NCBI GenBank assembly: GCA_011390755.1
Contig: JAABRU010000029.1
Coordinates: forward strand, 1-51,794
Reading direction: 5' to 3'
Source of the DNA: Desulfobacteraceae bacterium
Lineage (GTDB): Bacteria > Desulfobacterota > Desulfobacteria > Desulfobacterales > Desulfococcaceae
Length of the DNA: 51,794 nt
In this document: piece after piece, positions 24,263 through 35,356 of the stretch
Position numbering within the stretch: position 1 is the stretch's first letter
Layout of the letters: every line of letters begins with the position of its first letter
Position numbers and translations under genes: made by a program
The notes under the pieces: model-generated
Told to the model about the DNA's origin: nothing
Seen by the model: the letters and a program-made list of their open reading frames with translations, nothing else
Database searches by the model: none

Positions 24263-27064
24263 ATGGATTATAAAAAAACACTCAATCTTCCGTCCACCCG
24301 GTTCCCCATGAAAGCCAATCTGGCGGACCGGGAGCCGGAACAGCTGAAAGCATGGGATGAAAGCGGTCTGTATCAGAAAATCAGAAAAGTATCCGCGGGC
24401 CGCCCCCCTTTTATTCTTCATGACGGACCGCCTTATGCCAACGGCAATATTCATATCGGAACCGCCCTGAATAAAGTGTTAAAAGATATTATCGTCCGTT
24501 CCCGCCAGATGGCCGGTTTTGATGCCCCTTATGTGCCGGGCTGGGACTGTCACGGCCTGCCCATTGAACATAATGTGGATAAGGAACTGAAAAAGAAAAA
24601 AATAAAAAAAGAGGAAATGCCGCAGTCCGAAGTCCGGAAAAAATGCCGTGCATATGCGGAACGCTTTATTGATATTCAGCGGGAGGAATTCAAACGCCTG
24701 GGAGTGATGGGAGAATGGGAAAATCCCTATCTGACCATGAATTATGTGTATGAGGCCATTATTGCCAGGGAATGCGGCAAATTTGCCCTGGAAGGCAGTC
24801 TGTTCCGCAGCAAGAAACCCATTTACTGGTGCTGCAGCTGCCACACGGCCCTGGCCGAGGCGGAAATTGAATACGGGGATGAATCCTCACCCTCGGTATT
24901 TGTCAAATTTGCCCTGAAAGATGATCCCGGTGCGGAAATCCCCGCGCTGGCCGGAAAAAAGGTGTCCCTTGTCATCTGGACCACAACGCCCTGGACCCTG
25001 CCCGCCAACCTGGCCATTGCCCTGCATCCGGATTTTGAATATGCGGCCGTGGATACCGGAAGCGGAGAGGTGCTCATTCTGGCAGGGGAACTGGTGGAAT
25101 CCTGCATGAAATCCTTCGGAATTTCAGAATATTCGGTGATTGCCAGCCTTTCCTCCGGTATTCTGGAGCGGAAATGCTGCACCCATCCCATCTACGGCCG
25201 GGATTCCCTGATTGTGCTGGGAAACCATGTCACCCTGGAAGCCGGTACCGGCTGCGTGCATACGGCTCCCGGACATGGCCGGGAAGACTATGAGGTGGGG
25301 CTGCAGTACGGTCTGGATGCCTATTCTCCCGTGGATGATCGGGGATGCTTTACAGAAGAGGCCGATTATTTTCAGGGGCAGTTCGTATTCAAAGCCAACA
25401 GCCCCATTACGGAAAAACTGCGGGAAGACGGCGCGCTGCTGGCGGAAGAAAAAATCATGCATTCCTATCCCCACTGCTGGCGCTGCAAACAGCCGGTGAT
25501 TTTCCGGGCCACCCCCCAGTGGTTTATTTCCATGGACAAAACAGAACTGCGCAGACGTGCCCTGGAAGAAATTGACCGGGTGCAGTGGATTCCCCGCTGG
25601 GGACGGGAGCGTATTTACGGCATGATTGAAAACCGTCCGGACTGGTGCGTTTCCCGTCAGCGGGCCTGGGGGGTTCCCATCACAGTCCTCTTCTGCAGGG
25701 ACTGCGGGGAACCGGTGATAAATCAGCAGATTGTGGATTATGTCTTTGATCTGTTCAAAGAACACGGTGCGGACATCTGGCTGGAAAAATCCGCAGACGA
25801 ACTGGTTCCGCCCGGAACCAAATGCGGAAAATGCGGGGCCGCCTCTTTTGAAAAAGAGACGGATATTCTGGATGTGTGGTTTGATTCGGGTGTCAGTCAT
25901 GCGGCCGTGCTGGAAGCCCGCCCCTACCTGCAATGGCCCGCGGATCTCTACCTGGAAGGCAGCGACCAGCACCGGGGATGGTTTCACAGCTCCCTGCTCA
26001 CGGCTGTGGGCAACCGGGGAAAAGCTCCATACAAAGCCGTACTGACCCACGGATTTGTTGTGGATGAACAGAGCCGCAAAATGTCCAAATCTGTGGGCAA
26101 TGTGGTGGCTCCCAAAGAAATCATTAACAAATACGGGGCCGAAATCCTGCGTCTCTGGGTCTCGGCTTCGGACTACCGGGATGATATCCGCATTTCCGAT
26201 AAAATCCTCAAACAGTTAAGTGATGCCTACCGCCGCATCCGCAATACCTGCCGCTTCATGCTGGGGAACCTTTCAGATTTCAGGCCGTCTGCCGACAGTC
26301 TGCCCTATGAAAAACTGGGGGATCTGGACAGATTTGCCCTGCACAGTCTGGCCCTGCTGGTGGAAAAGGGCAAAAAAGCCTATGAGACCTATGAGTTTCA
26401 TGTCATCTATCATGCCATGTATAATTACTGCACTGTGGATCTTTCGTCTTTCTATCTGGATATTCTCAAAGACCGGCTCTATACGTCTCCGGCCGGGTCA
26501 GATGCCCGGCGCAGCGCGCAGACCGTCATGTACGCCGTGCTGGATGCAATGGTGCGGCTCATGGCCCCCATTCTGCCCTTTACTGCGGAAGAAATCTGGA
26601 AATACATGCCGGAACAGGAAGGAAAAGAGGAAAGCATTCATATGGCTCTGTTCCCGGAGAATCCCCTCATCCGCAGAAATGAAGAACTGGCGGAAAAATG
26701 GGAACAGATTCTGGATGTGCGCGGGGAGGTGACCCGTGCACTGGAGGAAGCCCGTGCCCGCAAAGAAATCGGGCATCCCCTGGATGCGGCCGTGTCCGTT
26801 CAGGTGGGTGGGGAAACCGCGGATGTGCTGAAATTTTATGAAAAAGACCTGCATTCCATCTTCATTGTATCCAAAGCGGAACTCGCAGCCAATCTGCCGG
26901 AAAATGCCTATGCAAGTGAGGTGATGGAAGGTCTGCGGATTCAGGTGCAGACGGCTCCGGGCGAAAAATGCGGACGCTGCTGGGTGCATGATCCTTCCGT
27001 GGGAAGCATTGCAGATCATCCCACCATCTGCGGGCGGTGCAGGACAAATCTGGATGCGATGTGA
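24263..27064 (+). CDS. ileS: Isoleucine--tRNA ligase
   Basis: Charges tRNA-Ile; 933 aa, normal for the bacterial enzyme. Class I signatures: HIGH as [11 protein letters not shown] near residue 63, and KMSKS as [10 protein letters not shown] near 605. The CP1 editing domain includes [13 protein letters not shown] and the editing-site block [12 protein letters not shown]. The C-terminal zinc finger has CGRCWVHD and ICGRCR. GAGGAAACA precedes the ATG. lspA, the common downstream partner, is absent; a hairpin and repeats follow instead. Confidence 0.97.
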   Translation: MDYKKTLNLPSTRFPMKANLADREPEQLKAWDESGLYQKIRKVSAGRPPFILHDGPPYANGNIHIGTALNKVLKDIIVRSRQMAGFDAPYVPGWDCHGLPIEHNVDKELKKKKIKKEEMPQSEVRKKCRAYAERFIDIQREEFKRLGVMGEWENPYLTMNYVYEAIIARECGKFALEGSLFRSKKPIYWCCSCHTALAEAEIEYGDESSPSVFVKFALKDDPGAEIPALAGKKVSLVIWTTTPWTLPANLAIALHPDFEYAAVDTGSGEVLILAGELVESCMKSFGISEYSVIASLSSGILERKCCTHPIYGRDSLIVLGNHVTLEAGTGCVHTAPGHGREDYEVGLQYGLDAYSPVDDRGCFTEEADYFQGQFVFKANSPITEKLREDGALLAEEKIMHSYPHCWRCKQPVIFRATPQWFISMDKTELRRRALEEIDRVQWIPRWGRERIYGMIENRPDWCVSRQRAWGVPITVLFCRDCGEPVINQQIVDYVFDLFKEHGADIWLEKSADELVPPGTKCGKCGAASFEKETDILDVWFDSGVSHAAVLEARPYLQWPADLYLEGSDQHRGWFHSSLLTAVGNRGKAPYKAVLTHGFVVDEQSRKMSKSVGNVVAPKEIINKYGAEILRLWVSASDYRDDIRISDKILKQLSDAYRRIRNTCRFMLGNLSDFRPSADSLPYEKLGDLDRFALHSLALLVEKGKKAYETYEFHVIYHAMYNYCTVDLSSFYLDILKDRLYTSPAGSDARRSAQTVMYAVLDAMVRLMAPILPFTAEEIWKYMPEQEGKEESIHMALFPENPLIRRNEELAEKWEQILDVRGEVTRALEEARARKEIGHPLDAAVSVQVGGETADVLKFYEKDLHSIFIVSKAELAANLPENAYASEVMEGLRIQVQTAPGEKCGRCWVHDPSVGSIADHPTICGRCRTNLDAM

Positions 27065-27157
27065 TATGATATTTATTATACCAATTAAGATTCGGACGGT
27101 ACTAAGCCCGAAGGACTGATATTATTACAGAAAAGGAATATAAACAGAATCCCGGAA

Positions 27158-27194
27158 CCCGAAGGGGTGACAATAATCATGCCACCCCTTCGGG
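27158..27194 (+). terminator. Hairpin after ileS, possible terminator
   Basis: CCCGAAGGGGTG (27158-27169) pairs perfectly with CACCCCTTCGGG (27183-27194), a 12-bp stem. The following sequence is AT-rich (ATTTAAATGTTTTATTT) but not a clean T run, so termination is plausible rather than certain. Confidence 0.5.
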
Positions 27195-27319
27195 ATTTAA
27201 ATGTTTTATTTCCAATATATTTTCTATAATCATGCCACCCCTCCGGTATTGATTCAACTCTTAATTCGCATTTATTGTATTAAAATCTGCAGGGCGGGTA
27301 CAGTGTATCTCGGCAAACT

Positions 27320-27464
27320 CAGCAGATCGAAAAGTTTCCCCCGGATACGGTTTTACAGCTGCCCCGGAGTGCAAAAACTGTATTTCTGCACCGCCGCATC
27401 TCCCGGTTACCCCATGCAAAAATACAGTTTCTGCACTCCTCCGGAGACGTTTCGATCTACTGAA
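27320..27464. repeat. Family H element containing a nested inverted repeat
   Basis: Outer ends: CAGCAGATCGAAAAGTTTCC and the inverse at GGAGACGTTTCGATCTACTG. Inside, GGAGTGCAAAAACTGTATTT (from 27365) is mirrored by AAATACAGTTTCTGCACTCC (to about 27440), giving a palindrome within a palindrome. The inner arms begin GGAGTGC like family D. Confidence 0.6.
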
Positions 27465-27612
27465 ACTCAATAACCGGGCCTAACCCGCCTTACAGACTGC
27501 AGGGATTTTTCAGCATACAGGACAGCAGATCCTCTTTCAGGTTCCTCAGGAGACCGCCCCCTTCGGACCCAATGCTGCTGCCTTAGGTGATTTCCGAAAA
27601 AGATGATACCGG

Positions 27613-27638
27613 AGGAGTGCGAACTGAAAGTTTGGCAG
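27613..27638. repeat. Family D palindrome
   Basis: GGAGTGCGAACTGAAAGTTTGGCAG. It is flanked by two long arms (CGGTTCTC...-type C-rich stretches, CCTTAGGTGATTTCCG and CGGAAATCGCCTTAAG) that are complementary. The whole 27580-27725 region is therefore another nested inverted repeat. Confidence 0.55.
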
Positions 27639-27814
27639 TGTCCGGCAGATGACAGTCCGCTTACAGACTTTCTGTCTGTGACTCCTTCATAGACGGTACA
27701 TTCATATTCGGAAATCGCCTTAAGACTCCCCTCCCCTGAGGGAGGGGCAGGGGGAAAAATCAGCCGGTTATCCCCCTTCACCCCGGCCCTCTCCCGCCCG
27801 GGGAGAGGGGGATT

Positions 27815-30301
27815 TCAGGAAGTTTTCGATCTGCTGATTATTTTCAGGATGCTGTTTTCTCTCCCGTTAGAATTATCAAGAGTTTCTCTGATCTTAACAG
27901 CCATATCCCTTCTGGAAAAGGGTTTCTGTATAAAAAAGACACCTTCATCCAAAACGCCCCGATATGAAATAATATCAGCTGTATATCCGGACATATAAAG
28001 TGTTTTGAGGCGGGGATGCGAGCGCATAAGATGATCGGATAACTCTTTTCCGCTCATTTCAGGCATAATTACATCTGTAATAAGAAGATCAATATCTGTT
28101 TCATTTTTATCTGCCAGCGCGATGGCTTTTTTCGGCGTATTTGCAGAAATTATCTTATACCCCAGACTGCCCAGAACTTTTTCACAAAGTTTTAAGATAG
28201 ACTCATCGTCTTCGACCAGCAATACGGTTTCACCGCAGCTCAGTGGCGTTTTCTGCCTGTCTTTGTGAATTTTCCTTAAGGTCTTTCCCTGGTGCCTGGG
28301 AATATAAACTTTGACAAGGGTTCCCTTTTCAGGTTCACTGTAAATATTTATAAAACCCTTATTTTGTTTCACAATGCCATAAACGGTGGCCAGCCCCAGT
28401 CCGGTACCCGCGCCGGGTCCCTTGGTTGTAAAAAAGGGATCGAAGATCTTATCCAGTATTTCCGGTGCAATTCCGCTGCCATCGTCGCTGAGGGCAAGCA
28501 TCACAAATTCACCCGCGATAAAACCTGAATGTCTGTCACAGTACTCCTGATCGAAAGTAATATTGCCCGTTTCAATGGTAATATTTCCCACACCGGCAAC
28601 TGCATCACGGGCATTAATGCAAAGGTTTACTAAAATCTGATTCATCTGGGCAGGATCAATTTTTACCGGCCATAATTCAGCAGCCGGAAACCACGACAGC
28701 CGGATGTCTTCACCAATCAGACGGCGCAGCATTTCAAGCATGCCCTCCACAGTGTCATTCAGGTCTGCTGTTTGGGGCGCAGCAGTCTGCCGACGGGCAA
28801 AGGCAAGCAACTGACGGGTAATATCTGCGGACCGCATGGCCGCTTTGAGAATTTCATGAATATCTGAATATAAAGAAGAATCCCTTTCCGCTTTTTCCAA
28901 AGCCATTTCGGAATATCCGATGATGATGCTGGAAATATTATTATAATCATGGGCAACACCGCCCGCCAGATTACCGATGGCTTCCATTTTCTGTGCCTGC
29001 TGAAGCCGGTTTTCAAGAATCTTAAGTTCGCTTATATCTCTTATAAAATTGAGAGTGGCCGGATGACCTTCCCAGTGTATCCGCACGACATTCAACTGCA
29101 CCCACAGCATTTCCCCTGCTTTATTGATGATCCTGAAGGAATATGTATTCGGTACATTTTCGCCGGAAATCCTTTTCCTGTGCCGCTGCTGAACCGTATC
29201 CCTGTCTTCCGGATGGACTAAGGATAAAAAAGAGATTTTTGTCAGTTCCTCTTTTGAATATCCCGAAATTTTCAGTGTCATGGGATTCGGAAATTTGATC
29301 GTTCCGTTTTGGGTGACAAATATCGCCTCACCGGCATTATCGAATAAATTTCGGTATTTTTCTTCCTTGATCCGCAATTTCTCAGCAGCTGCATATTCAG
29401 CAGTCACATCTTTAAAAGTAATTACCGCACCTGCGGATTCACCTTTTTCATTCTGAACGGGGGCAGCACTGGCGGTAATATGGTATTCGGAACCGTCTTT
29501 TGATATAAGAATGAGATCGTTTTCTAAACGCAGGGAATGATTGAAAAGCAGTACTTCTTCCGCAGGGTTTTTCACCGGGGATTTGGTTTCAGCACAGACA
29601 AGTTGAAAAACGTCATGCAGGGGTTTTCCGTATGCCTGCTCAGAACTCCTGCCGATCAGGATTTCCGCGGCTTTGTTTATTCGGTTTATACATCCGTCCG
29701 TATCGGTTGAAATCACGCCGTCACCGATAGAGTGCAGGGTAATTTCGAGTTCCTTCCGGCTGTTAACAACCTGTATATAACTTTGTATTGCCGACATAAC
29801 CGATGCGGAGATACTTGCCACCAAAAGAGATTCAACAAAAAAAGGCTGTGTGCGCCAGGCGGTGGTGATATGCTGCCAGACGGGCAGACCCTGCATAACC
29901 GCAAGCACAAACCAGACTGCAGGTGTGATAAACAGCTGATAGCATAGAAGAATGAGAAAAAACCATCCGGCGGCATACAGCAAAACCGGGCCTAATTTCA
30001 GGAGATAGCGGGAATGCACTGTTCTGATCGTCAGCAGACAGGGCACAGCATACATCATATTTCCAAAAAAACCGGTAAAAAAAGAAATATCCGTGCCGTG
30101 CGGAACTGACAGGCAGGCGGCCAGCAGGAATGCCCAGTTCCATCGCAGAAAAACAAAACCGACAAATCCGGCAGCCCATCTCCCGTCAATGAGTACTTCG
30201 GTATGCGGAATTTTTACATTGATGAAAATGACAGCTGTTCCGAGAACAGAAAAAAGTATGAAACAGTAGAAATCCCCGGTAAACGGTTTCATTTTTTCCA
30301 T
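27815..30301 (-). CDS. Membrane hybrid histidine kinase (TM-PAS-PAS-HisKA-HATPase-REC)
   Basis: About 828 aa. The N-terminal third holds six or more hydrophobic segments. It is followed by PAS1 (about 187-310, [21 protein letters not shown]), PAS2 (about 317-420), and HisKA with phospho-His in GGVAHDYNN near 450. The HATPase (about 540-670) has the N box and G boxes, with [15 protein letters not shown]. The C-terminal receiver domain starts VLLVEDDES near 692, with the acceptor Asp in [13 protein letters not shown] near 745. It should feed phosphate from membrane-sensed signals to its own receiver and a partner. ATG 30301 is chosen because the open frame to 30385 crosses a duplicated sequence (GATCCAGGTGAAACTGATCC also at 30496); the ribosome-binding site is weak either way. 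Confidence 0.88.
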   Translation of the reverse strand: MEKMKPFTGDFYCFILFSVLGTAVIFINVKIPHTEVLIDGRWAAGFVGFVFLRWNWAFLLAACLSVPHGTDISFFTGFFGNMMYAVPCLLTIRTVHSRYLLKLGPVLLYAAGWFFLILLCYQLFITPAVWFVLAVMQGLPVWQHITTAWRTQPFFVESLLVASISASVMSAIQSYIQVVNSRKELEITLHSIGDGVISTDTDGCINRINKAAEILIGRSSEQAYGKPLHDVFQLVCAETKSPVKNPAEEVLLFNHSLRLENDLILISKDGSEYHITASAAPVQNEKGESAGAVITFKDVTAEYAAAEKLRIKEEKYRNLFDNAGEAIFVTQNGTIKFPNPMTLKISGYSKEELTKISFLSLVHPEDRDTVQQRHRKRISGENVPNTYSFRIINKAGEMLWVQLNVVRIHWEGHPATLNFIRDISELKILENRLQQAQKMEAIGNLAGGVAHDYNNISSIIIGYSEMALEKAERDSSLYSDIHEILKAAMRSADITRQLLAFARRQTAAPQTADLNDTVEGMLEMLRRLIGEDIRLSWFPAAELWPVKIDPAQMNQILVNLCINARDAVAGVGNITIETGNITFDQEYCDRHSGFIAGEFVMLALSDDGSGIAPEILDKIFDPFFTTKGPGAGTGLGLATVYGIVKQNKGFINIYSEPEKGTLVKVYIPRHQGKTLRKIHKDRQKTPLSCGETVLLVEDDESILKLCEKVLGSLGYKIISANTPKKAIALADKNETDIDLLITDVIMPEMSGKELSDHLMRSHPRLKTLYMSGYTADIISYRGVLDEGVFFIQKPFSRRDMAVKIRETLDNSNGRENSILKIISRSKTS

Positions 30302-30759
30302 TGTACCAACCCGCCTTTTTGCCTGTAATGAAATAAATTTTGGGCTTGCCAGTCTCCGAAACTGTTCCAGGTGAAACTGATCCATGAAAAATGCGTCGCA
30401 TATGAAGTGATACCCGTTTCGGCATAAAGAAATATTGAAAATCAGTCTGTCAGGAACTGAATGAAGTATCAGTCCACCCGCGACGCACTATAAAAATGAT
30501 CCAGGTGAAACTGATCCTCGACTGTCTGAAATCATTTGGGTGTAAGCAGGACGGATAACCGGATTCCGGGGGGATACAAAAACCGGGATCCGGGAAATCT
30601 GCCGATGACTTTCTGCACCGTTATGCCCGCACAATCCAATTGCAGCCAAATATATCAGATACTTGCAAAAAAGCAAATGATATTTTCAGATTTCAGGGAT
30701 TTACAGACAGGCGGCCATCATTGAATACGGGAAGGGGGCGGTTTTTTATTCGTAGGGAC

Positions 30760-30786
30760 AAAAAACCCGGCATCCGGAATGCCGGG
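30760..30786 (-). terminator. Terminator after the 62-aa ferredoxin gene
   Basis: On the minus strand CCCGGCATTCCGGATGCCGGG is followed by TTTTTTGTC. The stem is GC-rich and perfect, with a T run, 19 nt past the stop codon. Confidence 0.85.
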
Positions 30787-30805
30787 CCTGTAACCGGGAG
30801 GGAAT

Positions 30806-30994
30806 TCAGGACTCTTCCACTGTGATGGCATCTTCTTCACAGACTTCCACACAGCTTTCGCAACCGATACATTCAGATGCATTGACGGGAACAGATTTCC
30901 CGTTCTGCATTTCAAAAACCTCTACCGGGCAGACATCCACGCATTCTTCGCACCCTACGCATTTGTCTTCATCAACAATGGGCGTAAAAGCCAT
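30806..30994 (-). CDS. 2[4Fe-4S] ferredoxin
   Basis: 62-aa acidic electron carrier. Two cluster motifs, CVGCEECVDVCP and CIGCESCVEVCE, give the clostridial/bacterial-type pattern CxxCxxCxxxC(P). The second cluster lacks the usual Pro after its last Cys. GAAAGGAGAG precedes the ATG. It is a close paralogue of the 60-aa ferredoxin upstream at 31456-31638, from which it is separated by palindromic repeats and that gene's own terminator. The two are therefore probably expressed separately. It would serve low-potential electron transfer in an anaerobe. Confidence 0.95.
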   Translation of the reverse strand: MAFTPIVDEDKCVGCEECVDVCPVEVFEMQNGKSVPVNASECIGCESCVEVCEEDAITVEES

Positions 30995-31111
30995 ATCAGA
31001 CTCTCCTTTCTTTATTCAGAAACTCTCTGCATATGACAGCAGGAATTCCGGATTCGGAACGTACCGCATTTCACAGCGGGCCGTAAAATATTTTCAGGAA
31101 TAATGACAGCA

Positions 31112-31300
31112 TTTCAGATAAACCGCCATGAGCCATGACTCACAACGAAATATAAAAATGAAAAACTGTTACAGACTGTAATAATTAAGCATTCAACATT
31201 TTCATATAAACGGCCATGAGCCGTGACTCACAAAGAAGCATGAAAACTGTAAGGGAGTGCGAAAATTCGGGCCGAAGGGCCGGTTTTTCGCAGACACTTT
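31112..31300. repeat. Two family E palindromes plus module F hairpin
   Basis: Family E units at about 31112-31162 and 31200-31245 (reverse orientation, TTTCATATAAAC...GCATGAAA) are followed by the module F hairpin at 31257-31300 (GTGCGAAAA..GGGCCGAAGGGCC..TTTTTCGCAGACAC). Same building blocks as at 2685-3218. They fill the space between the two ferredoxin genes. Confidence 0.65.
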
Positions 31301-31406
31301 TTGCACCCTTCGGAAACTTTTCGGGCTGCTGAAAATGTGTTTCAGCCCGGCGGAACGTTCTCTGCTGCGTTCTGCGGAATTATCCGCATGAAAATGTGAA
31401 AGAAAA

Positions 31407-31433
31407 CCTGTCTCTCCGCAGGGAAGAGACAGG
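31407..31433 (-). terminator. Terminator after the 60-aa ferredoxin gene
   Basis: CCTGTCTCT and AGAGACAGG form a perfect 9-bp stem with a GC-rich 9-nt loop. On the minus strand it is followed by TTTTCTTTC. It lies 22 nt after the stop codon. Confidence 0.8.
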
Positions 31434-31455
31434 ACATATAACTGCGCGGGATGGA

Positions 31456-31638
31456 CTATTCAACCAGTTCGATAGCATCTGCCTCACAGACTTCAACGCA
31501 GCTTTCACAGTCAACGCATTCATCCGGTTCCACTACTTTGGCTTTGCCGTCTTCCATTTCCAGAACGTCATTGGGACAGTTATCCACGCATTCTTCACAT
31601 CCTACACATTTTTCCTCATCAACTACCGGGTAACCCAT
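31456..31638 (-). CDS. 2[4Fe-4S] ferredoxin
   Basis: 60 aa, starting MGYPVVDEEKCVGCEECVDN after AAAGGAGATC; the open frame extends upstream but without a better start. Clusters: CVGCEECVDNCP and CVDCESCVEVCE. The C-terminus ADAIELVE aligns with EDAITVEES of the neighbouring paralogue, so the pair arose by tandem duplication followed by invasion of repeats between them. Acidic, cytoplasmic electron carrier. Confidence 0.95.
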   Translation of the reverse strand: MGYPVVDEEKCVGCEECVDNCPNDVLEMEDGKAKVVEPDECVDCESCVEVCEADAIELVE

Positions 31639-31807
31639 GTTTGATCTCCTTTCAATTAAAAAAAAACAGTTTTTGTCATTAATTCCGCATTTCAGGAAAA
31701 AATCGCTTATCCGCACTGCATCCGTGCCGGAAATATAAAATTGTTTATTATTCCGAAAATTTGAATATTCCGGAGCAGAAACATCTTTCCGGATGCGGAA
31801 GAAAAGC

Positions 31808-31834
31808 CATATACCAATTGCCGGAATGAGTCAA
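31808..31834 (-). promoter_or_regulatory. Possible promoter for the 60-aa ferredoxin
   Basis: Minus-strand TTGACT (31834-31829), a 15-nt spacer and TATATG (31813-31808). The spacer is short, so this is tentative. About 170 nt upstream of the ATG. Confidence 0.35.
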
Positions 31835-32066
31835 GCCTTCATCATTTTTTTTTCTCTGCCGCTGATTTCCTGCAAAATCTGTCCGGATATGCTATTTCAA
31901 TTCAAATATGTAAAAATATGAAATTTTTCTTATAAATTGCTGCCGGATGATTTTTACGCGCCTTCATTATTTTTTTCAATTGCTTTTATCCGGATTTTGG
32001 TTATATAATTAATCCTTTTATATAGACTTTCAGAGAATTCAGCCGGGCGGGCGGTCATAAATATAC

Positions 32067-32282
32067 CAGGGTGCGTTAGGGAAGCGTAAGTCACCCTAAG
32101 TTACAAATTCCGGTGTCTTGCGCCTGGTGCATAACGCACCCTGCTTTCATTTTTGTTGTGAATGCAATTCATGGGCGGTTTATGAAAGTGTCTGCGGAAA
32201 ACCGGCCCTTCGGCCTTATTTTTCGCACTCCGTGCAGCTTTCATGCTTCGCTGTGAGTCACGGCTCATGGCGGTTTATATGA
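32067..32282. repeat. Repeat mosaic: module G, family E, module F, family E
   Basis: Module G (CAGGGTGCGTTAG...TAACGCACCCTG, 32067-32143) is followed by family E (32145-32187), module F (32188-32232) and a second family E unit (32239-32282). The order and spacing repeat the design at 2685-3218. It sits upstream of the histidine kinase gene at 32374, and no gene lies within. Confidence 0.7.
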
Positions 32283-32373
32283 TTACCGTTTCCGGATATC
32301 TGTTATAAAAATATTTATCCGGAATACACTGTTTTTTGGAAAAAACCCCAACCTCATCAATAAGGAATAAATC

Positions 32374-33852
32374 ATGCCGACGGATACAGAAAAGGAATAT
32401 CTGATCAGGGCCCTGGAAGTATTCAAACGCAAAATTCTGGTAATATCAACGGACTTCAGCATTTTGGCAGTTAACGGCCATTTTAATGGTATGCAGGAAA
32501 AAGAGATCGTGGGTGCAAAATGCTACGAAGTTCTTTATAACCTTTCTTTCCCCTGCGAAGGCTGTCCTGCGGAAGAAGTCAAGCTCATTGGAAAACCGGT
32601 TGCCATTTCCAGGCAGACACAGTATACGGGGCTGAAAAATCCTTCCTGCAAATATTCTTATCCCATCTGCTCGGAAAAAAATATGGAAGCCATTGTGATA
32701 CTGGATTTTGAAATTCCGACCCTGGAAGGTCTGGAAGAACAGCTCCGTTATTCCAATGCATTTCTTAAAAATCTTATTCTGAGCGCGGTTGACGGCATCA
32801 TTGCCGCGGACAGACAGGGAAAAATCCTCATGTTCAATGAGGCCGCCAGTGAAATCTGCGGTTATCATGAAAATGAGGCCGTCAATCATATCAATATCCG
32901 GGAAATATACACGGAAAAAGATGCTGCCTATGATATTATGGCAAAGCTCCGTGAAAATAACGGGAAACTCGAGGCATACAAGGTGGATGTGCGGCATAAA
33001 GACGGAACCCCGATTCCCATCAGTCTCAACGCGGCCATTATATATGAAGGGAAAGAAGAAGTTGCGACCATCGGTTTTTTTCATGATATGCGGGAAAAAA
33101 TCCGGATGAAAAAAGAACTGGAAAAGACACAGATACAACTCCTGCAGGCCGAAAAAATGGCATCTTTGGGCAAACTGGCAGCAGGTGTGGCCCATCAGAT
33201 TAATAATCCTCTGGGCGGCATTATTCTTTTTGCCAAACTCATGATGGAAGAATATGATCTGCCCGAAACGGCCATAGAGGACCTGCAGCGCATTCTGCGG
33301 GATGCCCAGCGATGCAGTGATACGGTAAAAGAGCTGCTGGAATTTGCCCGTCAGCCCCGCCAGAATATCCGTCTCAACGATATGAACACTGCCCTGTCCC
33401 GCACCCTTTTTCTGCTGGAAAATCAGACTCTTTTTCATAATATTGAAATCATCAAGGACTTTTCGGAAGATCTGCCCGGCATTCCCGCCGATATTCGGCA
33501 GATAAACCACCTGTTTATGAATATTATCCTGAATGCGGCAGAAGCCATGGAAGGAAAAGGGAAACTGACAGTAAAAACCCGTTTCTGTGCGGGAAATGAA
33601 TTTATCTGTATTGAAATTGCGGATACCGGGCCGGGTATTCCGGATGAAGTGCTTTCCCATATTTTTGAACCTTTTTTCACCACCAAAGAAGCCGGAAAAG
33701 GAACCGGTCTGGGGCTCAGCCTTGTTTACGGGATTGTGGAAAATCACGGCGGCAGAATCACAGCCAGAAGCAAACCGGGGGAAGGAACCGCATTTCTCAT
33801 TGAACTGCCGGTAAATCCGAAACATTTCAAAGGGGAAAAAGATGAAAGATAA
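32374..33852 (+). CDS. PAS-domain sensor histidine kinase (NtrB-like) with Cys-rich N-terminal module
   Basis: 492 aa, soluble. The N-terminal PAS-like module (about 15-115) carries a run of cysteines: [17 protein letters not shown], then [10 protein letters not shown] second PAS lies at about 122-246. HisKA has the phospho-His in [13 protein letters not shown] near 270, and the HATPase shows NAAEAM, DTGPGIP and [11 protein letters not shown]. The CY...PC..CP pattern recurs in PAS kinases of anaerobes and suggests metal or redox sensing (inference). Its last 11 nt overlap the next gene, a receiver-kinase, so the two form a phosphorelay. No clear Shine-Dalgarno beyond AAGGAAT. Confidence 0.92.
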   Translation: MPTDTEKEYLIRALEVFKRKILVISTDFSILAVNGHFNGMQEKEIVGAKCYEVLYNLSFPCEGCPAEEVKLIGKPVAISRQTQYTGLKNPSCKYSYPICSEKNMEAIVILDFEIPTLEGLEEQLRYSNAFLKNLILSAVDGIIAADRQGKILMFNEAASEICGYHENEAVNHINIREIYTEKDAAYDIMAKLRENNGKLEAYKVDVRHKDGTPIPISLNAAIIYEGKEEVATIGFFHDMREKIRMKKELEKTQIQLLQAEKMASLGKLAAGVAHQINNPLGGIILFAKLMMEEYDLPETAIEDLQRILRDAQRCSDTVKELLEFARQPRQNIRLNDMNTALSRTLFLLENQTLFHNIEIIKDFSEDLPGIPADIRQINHLFMNIILNAAEAMEGKGKLTVKTRFCAGNEFICIEIADTGPGIPDEVLSHIFEPFFTTKEAGKGTGLGLSLVYGIVENHGGRITARSKPGEGTAFLIELPVNPKHFKGEKDER

Positions 33853-35356
33853 TAACAATAAGGGTGCCACACGCGTACTGGTTGTGGATGACGAACAGGA
33901 TATTCGGGAAGGTTCCCAGCGGATTATCAAAAGGATGGGCTGTGATGTCTCCACGGCTTCCCGCGGAGATACCGCTCTGGAAATTCTGGAAAAAGAGCAT
34001 TTCGGAATTATGCTGCTGGATCTGAAAATGCCGGGAATTGACGGCATGGAAGTGCTGCGGCAGGTGAAAGAAAAATATCCGGAAATACTGGTAATTATCA
34101 TTACCGGTTTTGCCACGGTGGAAACCGCCATCGAAGCCATGAAACAGGGGGCCTATGATTTTATCCCCAAACCCTTTGAACCGGATCATCTGCGCATTGT
34201 GGTGGGCCGCGCACGGGAAAGGATGCGTCTGCGGTGGGAAGCCGAAGCCATGGCAAAGGACCGGGAGCGGACCCTTACCTATCTGCATACGGAAAAAAGC
34301 CGTATCCGCACCATTGTGGAATCACTGCCTTACGGGGTTATGGTGACGGATTCCCAAGGCAGGGTCGGTCTGATGAATCCGGCCTTTCTCCATCATTTCG
34401 GCCTGCCCGAAGACGCGGGGCTGGGCGATTTCATAGGAAAATATGTCAGGGACGAAGGATTCTGTAAACTGGTGCAGGATATTTCCGCAGGAAAATATGC
34501 GGAATCCGACAGTATTCCGGGCTATGAAATGGAACTGCCTGACGGAAAATTTCTCATGGCCCGCGGCAAACCCGTAACCGGGGAAGACGGAAGCTGCCTG
34601 GGGGCCGCCGTCAATATTGCGGATATTACGGGTCTGAAAGAGCTGGATCGGGTCAAATCCGAATTTGTGGCCAAAGTATCCCATGAGCTGCGCTCCCCCC
34701 TCTCGACCATTCATGAGCAGCTGGCAATGGTCATCAAAGATATGGTGGAAGACAGCAGCAGGGAAGACCGGGAGGATCATTATATTCTTTCCCGTGCAAA
34801 AGAAAAAACCCAGGGAATGATTTCTCTTATCGGAGACCTGCTGGATCTTTCCCGCATTGAAGCCGGTGTGGCTTTTCAGCAGGCCAAAAGCATCAGTATT
34901 GAAGATATGCTCAAAAACATTGCGGATTTTATGCAGGCGCGGGCCAAAGGCAAAAAACAGGATTTGGAATTCGAGCCGCCCTCCTCACCGCTGCCCCTGT
35001 TTACGGCGGATCCGGTGGCCCTGGAAAGTATTTTCGGCAATCTGGTGTCAAATGCTGTCAATTATACCCCCGAAGGCGGAAGCATCCGCGTAAAAGCAGA
35101 ATGTGACGGGGAGAATATATATGTGAGGGTGGAAGACAGCGGTTTCGGCATTGCGGAAAAAAATCTGGAAAAAATATTTGAACGTTTTTACCGGGAAAAA
35201 AACGACAATACCCGTTTCATTACCGGAACCGGACTGGGACTGCCCATTGTAAAAAACCTGACCGAAGAGCTGGGGGGCAGTGTTGCCGTCAAAAGCCAGA
35301 CAGGCAAAGGCAGCTGTTTTACGGTCCGGCTGCCGGTGCAGAAACCGCAGGAATAG
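33842..35356 (+). CDS. Receiver-PAS-histidine kinase (hybrid in REC-first order)
   Basis: 504 aa. The N-terminal receiver starts VLVVDDEQD, with the acceptor Asp in MLLDLKMPGIDGM near 59 and Lys in FIPKPFEP. A PAS domain follows at about 155-265. HisKA has the His in VAKVSHELRSPLSTI near 280, and a HATPase at about 390-500 shows NAVNYTPEGG, DSGFGI and GTGLGLPIVK. The REC domain at the front suggests it receives phosphate from the overlapping upstream kinase and adjusts its own kinase activity. GGGGAAAAAG precedes the ATG. No output transcription factor is adjacent, so the final response regulator lies elsewhere. Confidence 0.92.
   Translation: MKDNNNKGATRVLVVDDEQDIREGSQRIIKRMGCDVSTASRGDTALEILEKEHFGIMLLDLKMPGIDGMEVLRQVKEKYPEILVIIITGFATVETAIEAMKQGAYDFIPKPFEPDHLRIVVGRARERMRLRWEAEAMAKDRERTLTYLHTEKSRIRTIVESLPYGVMVTDSQGRVGLMNPAFLHHFGLPEDAGLGDFIGKYVRDEGFCKLVQDISAGKYAESDSIPGYEMELPDGKFLMARGKPVTGEDGSCLGAAVNIADITGLKELDRVKSEFVAKVSHELRSPLSTIHEQLAMVIKDMVEDSSREDREDHYILSRAKEKTQGMISLIGDLLDLSRIEAGVAFQQAKSISIEDMLKNIADFMQARAKGKKQDLEFEPPSSPLPLFTADPVALESIFGNLVSNAVNYTPEGGSIRVKAECDGENIYVRVEDSGFGIAEKNLEKIFERFYREKNDNTRFITGTGLGLPIVKNLTEELGGSVAVKSQTGKGSCFTVRLPVQKPQE

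Noticed and set aside
32446..34140. A 564-codon open frame antisense to the two kinases
   Set aside because: Shadow of two well-supported histidine kinase genes; the product is Phe/His-rich without recognisable motifs.
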